Source: Microplitis mediator (lineage: Eukaryota > Arthropoda > Insecta > Hymenoptera > Braconidae). Taken from it: DNA of 64,000 nucleotides. Position numbers and translations under genes: made by a program. The notes below the pieces were generated by a model. That model ran no database searches. It was given only the letters and a program-made list of their open reading frames with translations, and had not been told where the DNA came from. Shown piece by piece: positions 21,359-31,680 of this stretch (position 1 is its first letter; the number at the start of each line of letters is the position of its first letter). Where the stretch lies: the NCBI RefSeq assembly GCF_029852145.1, contig NC_079975.1, positions 23,255,364-23,319,363 of the forward strand, written 5' to 3'.

Positions 21359-22359
21359 GTGCTCATATCCATGCATTTCAGTCCGAAATAAATGGGCTTG
21401 CGCACATTTACCCACAGCGCACACTTGCCCCACATGCCTCTAACATTTTTTCAAAATTTTTGCTGAAATTTTTTTAATACCATCGTCAGTATATAATTTA
21501 TTATCCGTCATAAGCATTCAGTTTGCGCATAAGTTTATTATTTCTGTAGCCAACTGTTGCTTATAATCAATAATTGTGAGCTTCCAAACTGCTTCCAACA
21601 ATCCACTTTTATTGTTGGTTACCTTGGTCATACAATATAATTAATAATTAACGCCTATAAGCAGTAGCAATTAAAGAACATAATTATTTTTTTCAAATAA
21701 TTTCAAATTATCAATCAAATTTTCTAACTGATAAGATTACTAACATATCATTATAAGATAACTAATATATCATTAGATTGCATTTATTTCATCATTTGCA
21801 TCTGCATGATTTACAAAAGTCTATAAATTTCATATTCATTTTTAGTTTTGAAAAAGAGGTGGGAAAAATTTCGTTCTTTATTCCTTTAATTTTATCAAAA
21901 GACAAAACATAAATTATCAATTTCATTGTGATTTGCTTGCACTCTACTAAACTTAATGATTTTTTGAAGAGTATAGTCATCAGCGGTAACTAAACTTATC
22001 AATACTTTTGTTCTGAGCGTACAGATTTAGACCTTATCTCAGAATTAATAACATGAATAAATATATATTTATTCTTTAATCAATATTGATAAAAAGATCA
22101 TTTGTTTTTTAGATTATTAACACCTGATTGATTGTTGTGAATCACTCAAGTCATCAGGAATAATGAGTATTCATCTACTATGCATTTATTTATTACGTTT
22201 TTGTGTCACTAAGCACAATTTCTAAAGAATAACGATAATATCCCATTTCAGTAGTATTTTGATAAATTTTTTAATTGAAATTACAGTAATTAAAAGTGAT
22301 GATGCCAGCAGAAGTATAATAATGTTGAAATGTGTTCTTTTTTACTTTTTTTGTCATCG

Positions 22360-22378
22360 GCCTCCGTGGCGCAATGGC

Positions 22379-22415
<37 letters not shown>

Positions 22416-22432
22416 GAGCCCACCCGGGGGCG
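22360..22432 (+). tRNA. tRNA-Asn (GTT), copy 2
   Basis: Identical in sequence to the gene at 16838-16910, with the same cloverleaf and anticodon GTT. The 60-70 bp upstream, including GCCAGCAGAAGTATAATAAT, match those upstream of copy 1, so the similarity is segmental and not only the tRNA. A T-run follows directly. Confidence 0.97.
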
Positions 22433-22518
22433 ATTTTTTTTTGTCATTCAAAAAATGATTATATTGAAAATGAAATATTACTGATTATAAATTTTTTTTT
22501 TGCTTCTTAATTACAACG

Positions 22519-22537
22519 GCCTCCGTGGCGCAATGGC

Positions 22538-22574
<37 letters not shown>

Positions 22575-22591
22575 GAGCCCACCCGGGGGCG
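22519..22591 (+). tRNA. tRNA-Asn (GTT), copy 3
   Basis: Identical 73-nt tRNA-Asn, 86 bp after copy 2. Its downstream flank GATTCTTTTGCG and following A-rich stretch match those of copy 1 at 16838. Thus copies 2 and 3 together carry the left and right flanks of copy 1. Confidence 0.97.
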
Positions 22592-22664
22592 ATTCTTTTG
22601 CGGACAAAAACAAAAAAGTGTTTTATTTAATATAAGCTATTAATTTTTTTTTACCAACGTAATT

Positions 22665-23130
22665 AACGTCTACGTCCGATCTAGAAAAAGCATTCGATTC
22701 TGTGTGATTCAATGGGCTCATATTCAAAATTATAAAAACAAATTGATCAAACCGGCTAATCTTACTTATATGCGACACGCTCTGGTGGAAATATTTTTAG
22801 GAATTTGCTCTTAAAAAATTAGTTCTACAGTTCTAAAGACTTTTTCAGAGTTTTTCAGAGAAAAGTCCGAAAAATTTCCACTAGGGCGATACACAAAAAA
22901 AAAACATTCGTCATTTAGAACGGACATAATATAATATATCGGGTAAAATTTTCAATATCAAAGAAGGTCTGCAGCAATATAATGTAAACTCATTAATATT
23001 AGTCAATATATATTTGATCCAGGTTTTTATAAATTTATACAAAAGTACACTTAAAGTTAAGAAAATTATTAAAAGTTTTAATATATATTTTCTTGTGAGA
23101 ATTCAGTCGTTAGTGAAAAAAATTTTTTGA
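22665..23130 (+). pseudogene. Decayed LINE reverse-transcriptase fragment, split by a MITE
   Basis: Conceptual translation shows DLEKAFDSV followed by a stop where Trp is usual, then FNGLIFKI (22669-22740), which corresponds to the catalytic-domain block D-x-E-K-A-F-D-S-V-W of jockey-like non-LTR retrotransposons. After the MITE at 22780-22887, FNIKEGLQQYNVNS (about 22950-22992) matches the following conserved block (EGLQQG-TVNSP type). Stops and frame changes make it non-functional. Confidence 0.7.
22780..22887. mobile_element. About 108-bp MITE, CCCTGGTG family, copy 2
   Basis: CTCTGGTGGAAATATTTTT at the left faces GAAAAATTTCCACTAGGG at the right; the body is nearly the same as the copy at 20454-20548. 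It interrupts the LINE fragment, so it inserted after the LINE. Confidence 0.75.
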
Positions 23131-23575
23131 ATATTCAGGTGTATTTAGAGATTAAAATTCAAAACATAAATAGTAAAACTAATAAAAATATTCAATTTGG
23201 ATCTTTTAAAACTTGGAACCTATATTATTACATTTTATATTGTTTTGTTCAGAATAACCATTTGTATTTGAACATGTTTCAAAGTATTAAGAAATCAGAA
23301 AAAGACAGTGGAATATTTACCAAATAAAATAAATACATTTCACAATGTTTTTTAGCCGCAATTTATTGTAAAACTTTTTTTCCAGTCTGTTAGTCATCAG
23401 TTGGGTAATTATAGGTGTGTAATATGTAATGAAGGTCGCGATCGTCGCGGCTGCGTTAATGTAAAGCTCGATTTATTTTTAATAAAAATTGCAAAATACG
23501 CTAGCAGATAATAAATAACATAAATTTATTCAACAGATAATTAATACATAAAATGTTTAACAAAAAAAATATGTA

Positions 23576-24296
23576 GGGGAGGGTGGGGCAGAGCGGCCCC
23601 CCTAAGCCAATTATTATTTTTTGTGGCTTTCAACCATAAGATCACTTTACTTTTGTCCTATTTCGAACAAATTTATGGACATTTTGCCAAAATTCTGAAA
23701 AAAAAAAATTTTTTTTGTGGGGCAAAGCGGCCCCCCTTCAAAAAGTGATAAAAAAAATTTTTTTTTTCGTTTTTTTTTTTTTTTAAATTGTTTTCATCAT
23801 TAAGAATGTATTTCTTTCTCTTGACAACTATTTTTTAAAGCGTAAAAAATCGTTCACTCTCGATTACCTTAATTACTAATTGTTATTTAATTAAAAAAAA
23901 AATCAATTCTATAGTTTTACTTTATTTCAAAAATTTATCAACTAAAAAAAAAAATTTAATTTTTATAAATTTTTAGTGACCAAATTTGCCTCTTACATAG
24001 AGAAACGGCCGAAAAATATGAAAAAATAATTTTTTCGGAAGTTTCGGCTGGTCCATTTTGCCCCAGGTGTTATGCGTAGGGCTAGAAATGTGGAATAATA
24101 ATAATTTTTTTTTAATTTGACGATAAAAATATGAAAAAATCACTTTTTCAAAATTTTGGGCTTGTCCATTTTGCCCCAAATATCGTGCGTAGGGGTAAAA
24201 ATGCGCAAACATATCGGATTTATAGTAATTAGTGAAAAAAAAAAAAAAATTTTTTTTTGGTCAAAATTTCAGGGGGGCCGCTCTGCCCCCCTCCCC
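23576..24296. mobile_element. 721-bp MITE with GC-rich inverted ends, TA duplication
   Basis: Left end GGGGAGGGTGGGGCAGAGCG and right end ...CGCTCTGCCCCCCTCCCC are complementary and flanked by TA (23574-23575, 24297-24298). Internal 'GGTCCATTTTGCCCC' and 'CTTGTCCATTTTGCCCC' are a direct repeat. The GC-rich tips stand out in an otherwise A/T interior. Confidence 0.85.
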
Positions 24297-24298
24297 TA

Positions 24299-25183
24299 TC
24301 TATATTAAGATTTCAATTCTCGAGAATAAAGAAAACTTTGTCTAAACCATATCCATGCGGTAAAATTAATTGATATCACTAAATTTGGTACCGCTGGAAA
24401 GATTTTGAATTGAATTCGCGCTTTTTTACGGTTTCAATAATGTTTTTATATGATATAATTAGCTCGATATCATAAGTTTATATAATAATTATACATATAT
24501 TTAAATTTAGCGCTACATGATGTTCATTTGGTTATTTATTCGTTTTTTTAAAGATATTTTGAAATCACTAAAATTTTTAAATATATCAAGACTATATACT
24601 GTATTCTGTTGTATTAATTACCGATAATTTAGTAAGCTCTATTAATATAATATATTTATTCGTGTCTATCATAATTTTTGAGATCTTTCGAAAAAAAAAA
24701 CATAGTGGAATTTTATCAACTCGGACAGTTTGTCTACGGAGGAGCGGAAATTTCTTGGGATGTCCGCGTTAACGGATGCTCCTTCTTCCTTAAAAAGTAA
24801 ACTACACGCATGCGCTCTTCCATGTACATTAATGATGCACATCTAAATATACACAGACACATAGAAACGTTTAGCATCGGGTGGGGGGCAGCGTAGCTCG
24901 TAGTGGGGGTCAAGATTGAGGGGAAGTTCCGAAATAATGGAATCCGAGTTAATGAACTTTGACTATAAATAAATAAATAAAAACCTTTTTTTTTGTTTCA
25001 AAAGTGATATCTCATTTTACCTCGGGTACTTATGAAGAATATGAACTATTATTTTATCTCGGGATTCCCCTAATATAAAAGTTTAGAGATCCTGTAAATA
25101 AAAGTAAAATAATTTGCATTTCAATAGCCATTACGCAGTCTTCCGTATTTTTAAGTTATTTCGACCACAAAGATAAGATTTAG
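24299..25183. other. Intergenic, no gene seen
   Basis: AT-rich except for a GC-richer patch at about 24720-24930 (contains GGGTGGGGGGCAGCG and GTAGTGGGGGTCAAG). No coding or RNA feature can be supported. It precedes the SOD promoter. Confidence 0.5.
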
Positions 25184-25193
25184 TATATAAATA
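25184..25193 (+). promoter_or_regulatory. TATA box of secreted SOD gene (1)
   Basis: TATATAAATA lies about 25-30 bp before a plausible transcription start near 25212-25220. A non-coding first exon would run to 25307, where GTGAGT forms a donor; the partner acceptor ATTAG at 26271-26275 is 15 bp before the ATG. Confidence 0.6.
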
Positions 25194-25599
25194 CAGCTTG
25201 CGAGCTACCAACTGACATATTAGTCGATATCCAGTAGAATCGTGAACACTCGTCATCTAATTGAAGAAAGAGATCTAGAATTGGGAAACGGTTTAATTAA
25301 AAAAAGTGTGAGTTACACATCTTCGATCAGTGAATTTCATAAAATTTTTAATAGTTCATTAAATTAAAGCTTGTAGGAATCGTCATAACAACAGTATCAA
25401 ATCAAGTATCTTTGTAAAATTTATTAGAAATTTTTAATTGTCATAAATCGTTTTTAATCGTTAAATAATATTACAATTTCCGGTTCCGCATGGGGATTAA
25501 AAACGATTAAAAACTTCAATCGTTTCTAATACTCTTCAATCATCAATTGGTGATTCATGAGTAAGGACAAGATTTTTGCCTTAACTTCGAAATGAATGG

Positions 25600-26105
25600 T
25601 TCAAATGTTTAATATTACGGCGAAAATATTGGTCCTATAAAAAAACTTTTCAAACAAAAGTTGTAGGAAATTTAATTTCATAAAAAAATTTCTCTTATGA
25701 TTTTTTTATACGACCAATATTTTCACCGTAATTCCGAAATTGAGATTTATAATGAATGGTTCAAATTTTTGTTAATTATGAAAATCTTAATTTTGAAATT
25801 ACGGCGAAAATATTGGTCGTATAAAAAAAATTTTCAAACGAAAGTTGTAGGAAATTTATTTTTCTAAAAAAATGTCCATTATGATTTTTTTATACGATTA
25901 TCATTTTCACCGTAATTCCAAAATTGAGATTCATAATGAATGGTTCAAATTTGTGTTAATTACGAAAATCTTAATTTTGAAATTACGGTGAAAATATTGG
26001 TCGTATAAAAAAATCATAAGAGACATTTTCTCTAGAAAATAAAATTTCCTACAACTTTTGTTTCAAAAATTTTTTAATAAGACCAATATTTTCCCCGTAA
26101 TATAA
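25600..26105. repeat. Inverted/tandem repeat in the SOD 5'UTR intron
   Basis: Six blocks of the type ATTACGGCGAAAATATTGGTC or its complement alternate in orientation through the segment, with shared 'GTTGTAGGAAATTTA' strings between them. It looks like a multiply folded MITE. Confidence 0.7.
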
Positions 26106-26290
26106 AAAATTTCACACTACTAATTATTAATTATTTTTGAATTAACGCAAAAATCCTGGCTCTATTCATGAGTATTTCAAACAATTAAAACATTTTTAAT
26201 CTACATAATTATTTATCGATAATTCACATTGAAAATAAAACGAACAATTATTTATTATTTATTTTTTCTTATTAGTGAGAAATCAAGAAA

Positions 26291-26891
26291 ATGAAATCAA
26301 TCGTTATATTGCTGGCTTTTGCCACGGTCGTAGCTAGTAAAGATATTGTTGCAATTTCGAAGCTATGCCCAAACAACGCTACTAACTATGTCACTGGAAC
26401 TATTAAACTCGTTCAAAGGGGTTATGGGCCCGTAGTTTTAACTGGAACAATTACTGGACTCGCTCCAGGAAAACACGGGTTCCATGTTCATGAGTTTGGA
26501 AATCTTACCGAAGGTTGCGCTAGCACTGGTGAACACTACAATCCTACAAACGTAATTTATTATCATTATTATGATTATCATTATTAAATATATGTATATA
26601 ATGTATACTACTATTGAATTATAATTTTAGCAAACACATGGAGCTCCGACGGATTTTATAAGACATAATGGTGATCTTGGAAATATTATAGCTAACGCTG
26701 ATGGTGTTGCTAACATATATATTGTTGATAGTGTGATTTCTCTAACTGGACCATATAGTATCATTGGACGTGCTTTTGTTGTTCATTTGGGCGCAGATGA
26801 TTACGGCAGAGGAGGAACTCACGAATCATGCACAGGCGGAAATTCTGGACAGCGTGCTAGCTGTGGAGTTATTGGAATTGGATCCCCTTAA
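26291..26891 (+). CDS. Secreted Cu/Zn superoxide dismutase, apparently active
   Basis: Two exons, 26291-26551 and 26631-26891, joined in phase 0, 173 residues. The start has a signal peptide (MKSIVILLAFATVVAS). Copper ligands are present in HVH (GFHVHEFGN), in GEHYNP and in VVHLGADD; zinc ligands in THGAP, RHNGDLGN and its Asp. The disulphide cysteines (GCAS, SCGV) and the active-site Arg (GQRASCG) are also present. It therefore should convert superoxide to peroxide outside the cell. Intron 1 is in the 5'UTR (25308-26275); the coding intron splits the metal-binding loop after NPTN. AATAAA occurs at 26954-26959. A degenerate paralogue with the same exon structure is at 62019-62683 on the other strand. 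Secreted SODs are known from parasitoid venoms, but tissue use is not shown here. Confidence 0.93.
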
Positions 26892-27009
26892 CAAAAAAGA
26901 ATTTACAAAAATTATTTTATTTTAAATTTTTGTGCAACAAAATCCCATTGATAAATAAATCTACTAAAAAAAAAACTATAAAAGCTCAAATTTTTATCCA
27001 TCTCATAAA

Positions 27010-27741
27010 TTAAGGGGGATAGTCACTGTGAGGATCGAAAAAATAGGTGATTTTCGGGAATTTTTTTGACTGGAATAATAAAGGAATTTGGGGATCGGAT
27101 TTTTTTTGTTTTCTAAAGTATACATTGAAGATAATTCTCCTAAATTTTCATTAAAAAATATCATGTTGTCACAAAGTTATAAGCATTTTTGTGGAGCAAC
27201 AAAAAAATTTCCCCCACCATGGTGTCATCTCTAACTCAAAAACGGATTATCAGAAACAAAAAAACCAAACGGCGTTGTAATCTGTATGCATGTGGTTATC
27301 GTTACACATAGGGAATTTTGAAAATTTGGATTTAAAAAAAAAAGGCGACATATTAAAAATTTTTTCGTTATTTTTTCTCATTTTTTTGGATTCAAACAGC
27401 CCTAAAAAATCTTAAAAATCAAAATTTTCAAAATCCCCTACGTGCAACTATAGCTACTGAATAGACGAATACGGCAAAAAAAAAGTTGCGAATCGGTTCA
27501 TATTTATGCAAATCACAGATGCCACCAGTTCAAAAAAAGTAGTTTCGAGAAAAATGCGTTTAAAGTTTTTAGTCGATGCAGCGGTCAGTTGACGCGCTAT
27601 CAAAAAAATGACTATAACTTGAAAAATATTCGGAATTTTTCTATAAAACTTTAGATACATATTTTTGAACATATACACTTTGATTTAATAAAAAAAAAGA
27701 AAAATTTTTTTTTGAAATTTCACAGTGGCTATCCCCCTTAA
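27010..27741. mobile_element. 730-bp MITE, TTAAGGGGGATAGT ends
   Basis: Left TTAAGGGGGATAGTCACTGT and right ACAGTGGCTATCCCCCTTAA are complementary over about 20 bp. The duplication is either TTAA (piggyBac-like) or TA; the sequence does not decide. The interior is AT-rich and non-coding. A related terminus, in inverse orientation, is at about 63635-63686. Confidence 0.85.
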
Positions 27742-27964
27742 TTTACCGCATTCATAAATGTTATAAAGTATACAAACTTTTTTCAAATTTCTTGGAAATA
27801 GTCTAACAAGACCCAAAGCGGGATGACAGTTAAAAAATTCTGAAGTTTCAATAATGAATTAAGTTATAAAAAACTGAGATGTAAAATTAAAAAAATTTTA
27901 GTCAAGTTTAAATCATTATCGCCCGGCAATTATTGGGTCTCTTTACCCTATAAACAATAATGTA

Positions 27965-28745
27965 CACGGAAAGAAAATTATGGGAAGTTTTGCTATGCAT
28001 TATGGGAACGGTCCCCATTCCCTTATGGGAATCATTCCCATACTATTATGGGAATGGCTCCCATATTGGTATAGGAACTATTCCTATAATATTATGGGAA
28101 CTATTCCCATAATGTTATGGGATATAATATCATAAAATTTTTTTTTTGCACAATAGTGTAGAAATTTCCCAAAATTTGAATTTTCTGGAATGTTTTGTGC
28201 TGACAAAAAATTCTTGTTAAAAATTTTAATGTTTTTTTGCCAAATACGATTTTTTTTTTCAATGTTTGAATTTTTGTTTTTATGTTTAATAATATTTCTG
28301 TGTATTGTAGAAGTGCTTACCACACTTCTTTAAATTAATTTTTTCATGATAATATGGGAACCATTCCCATAATATTATAGAAATGGTTCCTATAATAGTA
28401 TGGGAACTATTCCCATAATATTATGGGAATGATTCCCATAATGGTATACGAACCATTTCAATTGCATTATGGGAATCATTCCCATAATATTATGGGAATA
28501 GTTCCCATACTATTATAGGAACCATTCCCATAATATTATGGGAATGGTTCCTATAAATTATAGGAATGATTCCCATATCATTATGGGAACCATTCCCATA
28601 ATTATAGGAACTATTCTTATAATTATGGGAAACATTCCTATAATTATAGGACCCGCTCCCATAATTTATGGTCGTAATTCCTATGATGGTATAGGAAAAA
28701 ATTTCACAAAATTATGGGAACCGCTGCCATAATTTTCTTTCCGTG
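27965..28745. mobile_element. 781-bp CACGG-ended element filled with palindromic minisatellite
   Basis: Left CACGGAAAGAAAATTATGGG and right CCCATAATTTTCTTTCCGTG are complementary, flanked by TA (27963-27964, 28746-28747). 27985-28135 and 28345-28735 consist of short repeats such as ATTATGGGAACCATTCCC, themselves palindromic, giving many possible hairpins. 28140-28340 is a non-repetitive AT-rich core. The same tips are found on the element inside the CCR4-like gene. Confidence 0.88.
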
Positions 28746-28849
28746 TAATTTGATACAGTACAAATAACAAAATCAATCATTTATTGATGTCATCAATTTT
28801 CTTAGGTTGATTTGTATTCATATAAATACAATTAACTTTTCCCGTCAAG

Positions 28850-28985
28850 TGTGTGATCCAGCATAGTGGATAAGAGATCGGTTGCGTAATTATCAAATGT
28901 TCGCGCCAGAACGCTGCTATCGACGCGTCCTCTGATACTCATAAGTTCAACTCGATAGTCAGCTACGCGAATAACATCAACAAAA
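28850..28985 (+). repeat. Possible tRNA-derived SINE-like sequence
   Basis: GATCCAGCATAGTGGATAAG resembles a tRNA 5' half with an A-box-like TAGTGGATAAG, and AAGTTCAACTCGATAG about 75 bp on resembles a B box. No cloverleaf folds. It is followed by an A-run. It overlaps the CHMP5 promoter region, so it could equally be unrelated upstream sequence. Confidence 0.3.
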
Positions 28986-29095
28986 AAAAAAATGTATGAC
29001 ACAGTGTTTTGACGTTTTATTAATATCCGTAATTTTCTAGTAGAATAAAATCGAAAAAAATATTTTCATTTCCTCTATAAATAAATAAATTTAAA

Positions 29096-31240
29096 ATGAA
29101 TCGATTGTTCGGACGCGCAAAACCCAAAGAACCAGGTCCAAGTCTCAGTGACTGCATTGCAGGAGTAAGTATTATTTTTCATTATCCTATTTCAATTACT
29201 TAGGTTATGACCTTGTCCATAATGATTCATGCCAGATAATTACAAGATTCCACTTATATAAAAAATATATTTTCTAATTAATAGGTCGACAGCAGAGCAG
29301 AAGCGGCTGAAAAAAAAGCTAGAAATTTAGATATCGAATTAAAAAAATGTAAAGAACAGATGGACAAAATGAGAGAGGGCCCATCTAAGGCCGCTATTAG
29401 AGCCAAAGCCGTGAGGATGTTGAAACAGCGTAAAATGTATGAAAGCCAGGCCGATAATTTGAGGCAACAGTCTTTTAATATGGACCAGACTCATTATGCC
29501 ACTCAAACTCTCAAAGATACTCAGATCACTGTGGCAGCCATGAAAGATGGAGTGAAACAAATGCAGAAAGAATTTAAAAACATAAACATTGATCACATTG
29601 AGGTCTGGATCACTTGTAGTTTAACCCATGTAGTTTAATGTCATGCTCATAAAAAACAGTCCTGATCGATTTTAAGAGCTTGACATTGAAATGAAAATAA
29701 CTAGAAACCAATGCGGAATTCGAGAAAACTTTATTGGAAATAACTTCTAGGGAATAAAATTATCTACAAAAAAGGTCCTATGATATTTTGTAATAGGTCT
29801 GATAGTTTCGCCAGAAAAGTAAAAAGATCTCAAAATTTAATATGAATTCGACTTCAACCTCAAATAACTTTTGAACAAATAGATTTATCAAAAAATGATA
29901 AGAAACTTTTTTTGTAGAGCATTCAATTACCTACAAGAATATGCCTGCCAATCATTTCTATGACGCATCGTTAGCTACTTATAAAAATCAGAAGACGTAA
30001 AAAAAAATTTTTCCATGTTATTCTTATGGAAAATAGAAAAGTGCGATGAGGAACCTCTTAATGTTAACATTGAGAGCTCTAATGTTCACAGGCGTCTTCT
30101 TTTATCTAAATGAAACTTTTGAACCTGTTTCCGAGAAAAAAAAAAATTTGTTATTTTTTGGGTCACCCTAATCTATATTAACTTTGACTTGTTTCGGATC
30201 ATGTTTGAATTATTTAAAATTATGTTTCTCAATCAGGGTTAGCCGACATCTAATAATTTTTTGATTTTTTCTCAAAACGATAAATATAAAAAAAAAAATA
30301 TTTAAAAAAATTGCACTTATAGTTTTTTTAATTTTCTACATGTGCATTTTTTTAGTTTTTTTTTTTTTTTGTAATTGTAGTGTTGAAAAAAAAATCTAGT
30401 ATTTTTGGAATTCATTTCAAACGATAAATTATTAAAAAAAAAATATTTGAAAAAATTGCACTTATAGTTTTTTTAATTTTCTACATGTGCATATTTTTAG
30501 TTTTTTTTTTTTGTTATTAATGTATTGAAAAAAAATCCGAAAATTGTTACTTGTTCGTTAACGTCAGGATCATGAAAATTATTTTTGGTTACTTAATTGT
30601 AAAAATTAATTTTCATGATTTTTATTCATTAAATAAAAATTGAATATTTTAAAGCTGATCAGAATTTTCTCGATTTGAATCGAGTAATTTTAAAAGTTAC
30701 AAATAATTATAAAACTGACGAATAATCCGAAACTTTTCGAAAAGTTTAGAAATTCGAATATCTCGAATCAAATACATCCCTAGAAGTTATTGTTTCCGGT
30801 CCGATTTTTTATTAAATTTATATTAATAAAAAAAAATCGTGAAATCAAGGCGATTCCCTCACTGACATTTAAATTATTTTTAAATATTCAGGATGTCCAA
30901 GATGATTTGGCAGACATGTTAGAGCAAGCTGATGAAGTCCAGGAAGCTCTAGGCCGTAGCTACGGCACGCCTGAGATAGATGATGACGAACTTGCCGCAG
31001 AATTGGATGCTCTAGGTGATGATCTTGCCCTGGATACTGATACTTCTTACTTGGACGATGCAATTGCTGCTCCTAGTGCTCCAGACAAAGAACCTGGCAC
31101 CGCTTCTATTAAAAACAAGGTCAGTATCAATTAAATTTACACTCGACTTCCACGTACTTGCATATTTATTCACTTATTGTTTGCTTTAGGATGGAGTCCT
31201 GGTTGATGAATTCGGATTACCGCAAATACCTGCTAGCTAA
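29096..31240 (+). CDS. CHMP5: CHMP5 / Vps60, ESCRT-III family protein
   Basis: Four exons: 29096-29164, 29285-29602, 30892-31119 and 31190-31240; phases close to 221 residues, near the usual 219. It starts MNRLFGRAKPKEPGPSLSDC and ends DGVLVDEFGLPQIPAS, both near-invariant in CHMP5. The order is a basic N-terminal helical hairpin (about residues 20-120, with KMREGPSKAA and LKQRKMYE), a linker (DVQDDLADM), and an acidic C-terminal region (YGTPEIDDDELAAELDALGDD) that masks the helical core. It acts in endosomal sorting and recruits LIP5/Vta1 to stimulate Vps4. The exon 2 donor is the weak GAG/GTCTGG. Intron 2 carries two transposon-derived blocks. It converges with the epsilon-tubulin gene, 440 bp apart. 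Confidence 0.97.
29640..30560. repeat. Transposon fragments in CHMP5 intron 2
   Basis: 29660-30172 resembles a half copy of the hAT-like palindromes, with blocks such as TACAAAAAAGGTCCTATGA and the terminal GGGTCACCCTAATC. 30230-30540 contains two direct copies of a block with TTGCACTTATAGTTTTTT and 'CTACATGTGCAT', related to the GATCCTGAAGTTAG MITE family seen at 41085-41700 and 56470-56685. Confidence 0.55.
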
Positions 31241-31680
31241 GTCGATTTAAAAAATTATTCGAAATATTAATTAACTCGAGTCATTATTCTAAAATAATTG
31301 CAAGCTTAAAATTTTAAATTTAAATCAAAGTTATCTAATAGATTTTCAGCTTTTTTAACATCAATTAAAAAAATATGCAACTGATTAATGAAATAATTAC
31401 TAATTAATGATTATTAAATAAAATTTAAATGTATCTGCATCAAATAATTATACGCAATGTTAATTAATTTCAGTAATCCAAAGTAAATATATATATATTT
31501 TTTTTTTCAAAGATAACTTTTATTTATTTAATTAAAAAATTTTATTCAGTACAAAATTATCTCCTTGGTTTTTTTTTTATATAAATATTTAAGAATTAAT
31601 TATAATAAAATAAAATAAAATAAATAAAAGTAAAAGTAATTAAATTAAATTAATAATTAGCGTTATAAAAATAAAATAAA
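31241..31680. other. Convergent intergenic gap CHMP5 / epsilon-tubulin
   Basis: 440 bp of AT-rich 3' flank shared by two tail-to-tail genes. AATAAA for CHMP5 occurs near 31417, and TTTATT (AATAAA on the minus strand) near 31528 for epsilon-tubulin, so the transcripts probably overlap. 31602-31630 is a short (AAAAT)n tract. Confidence 0.6.

Larger units (their letters stand above)
20150..22299. other. Intergenic sequence with MITE fragments
   Basis: Contains a palindromic patch at about 20300-20435 built on repeats of the type AATAGTGAxTATTCACTA, a small MITE at 20454-20548, and a half-length hAT-like copy at 20797-21358. 21359-22299 shows nothing recognisable; the short open frames there have no protein signature. 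Confidence 0.6.

Noticed and set aside
23377..23512. Cys-containing open stretch after TTTTTTCCAG
   Set aside because: Only two or three cysteines in a short chain, no donor and no match to the knottin exon pattern.
29339..29596. 85-codon minus frame over CHMP5 exon 2
   Set aside because: Antisense shadow of a clearly coding exon.
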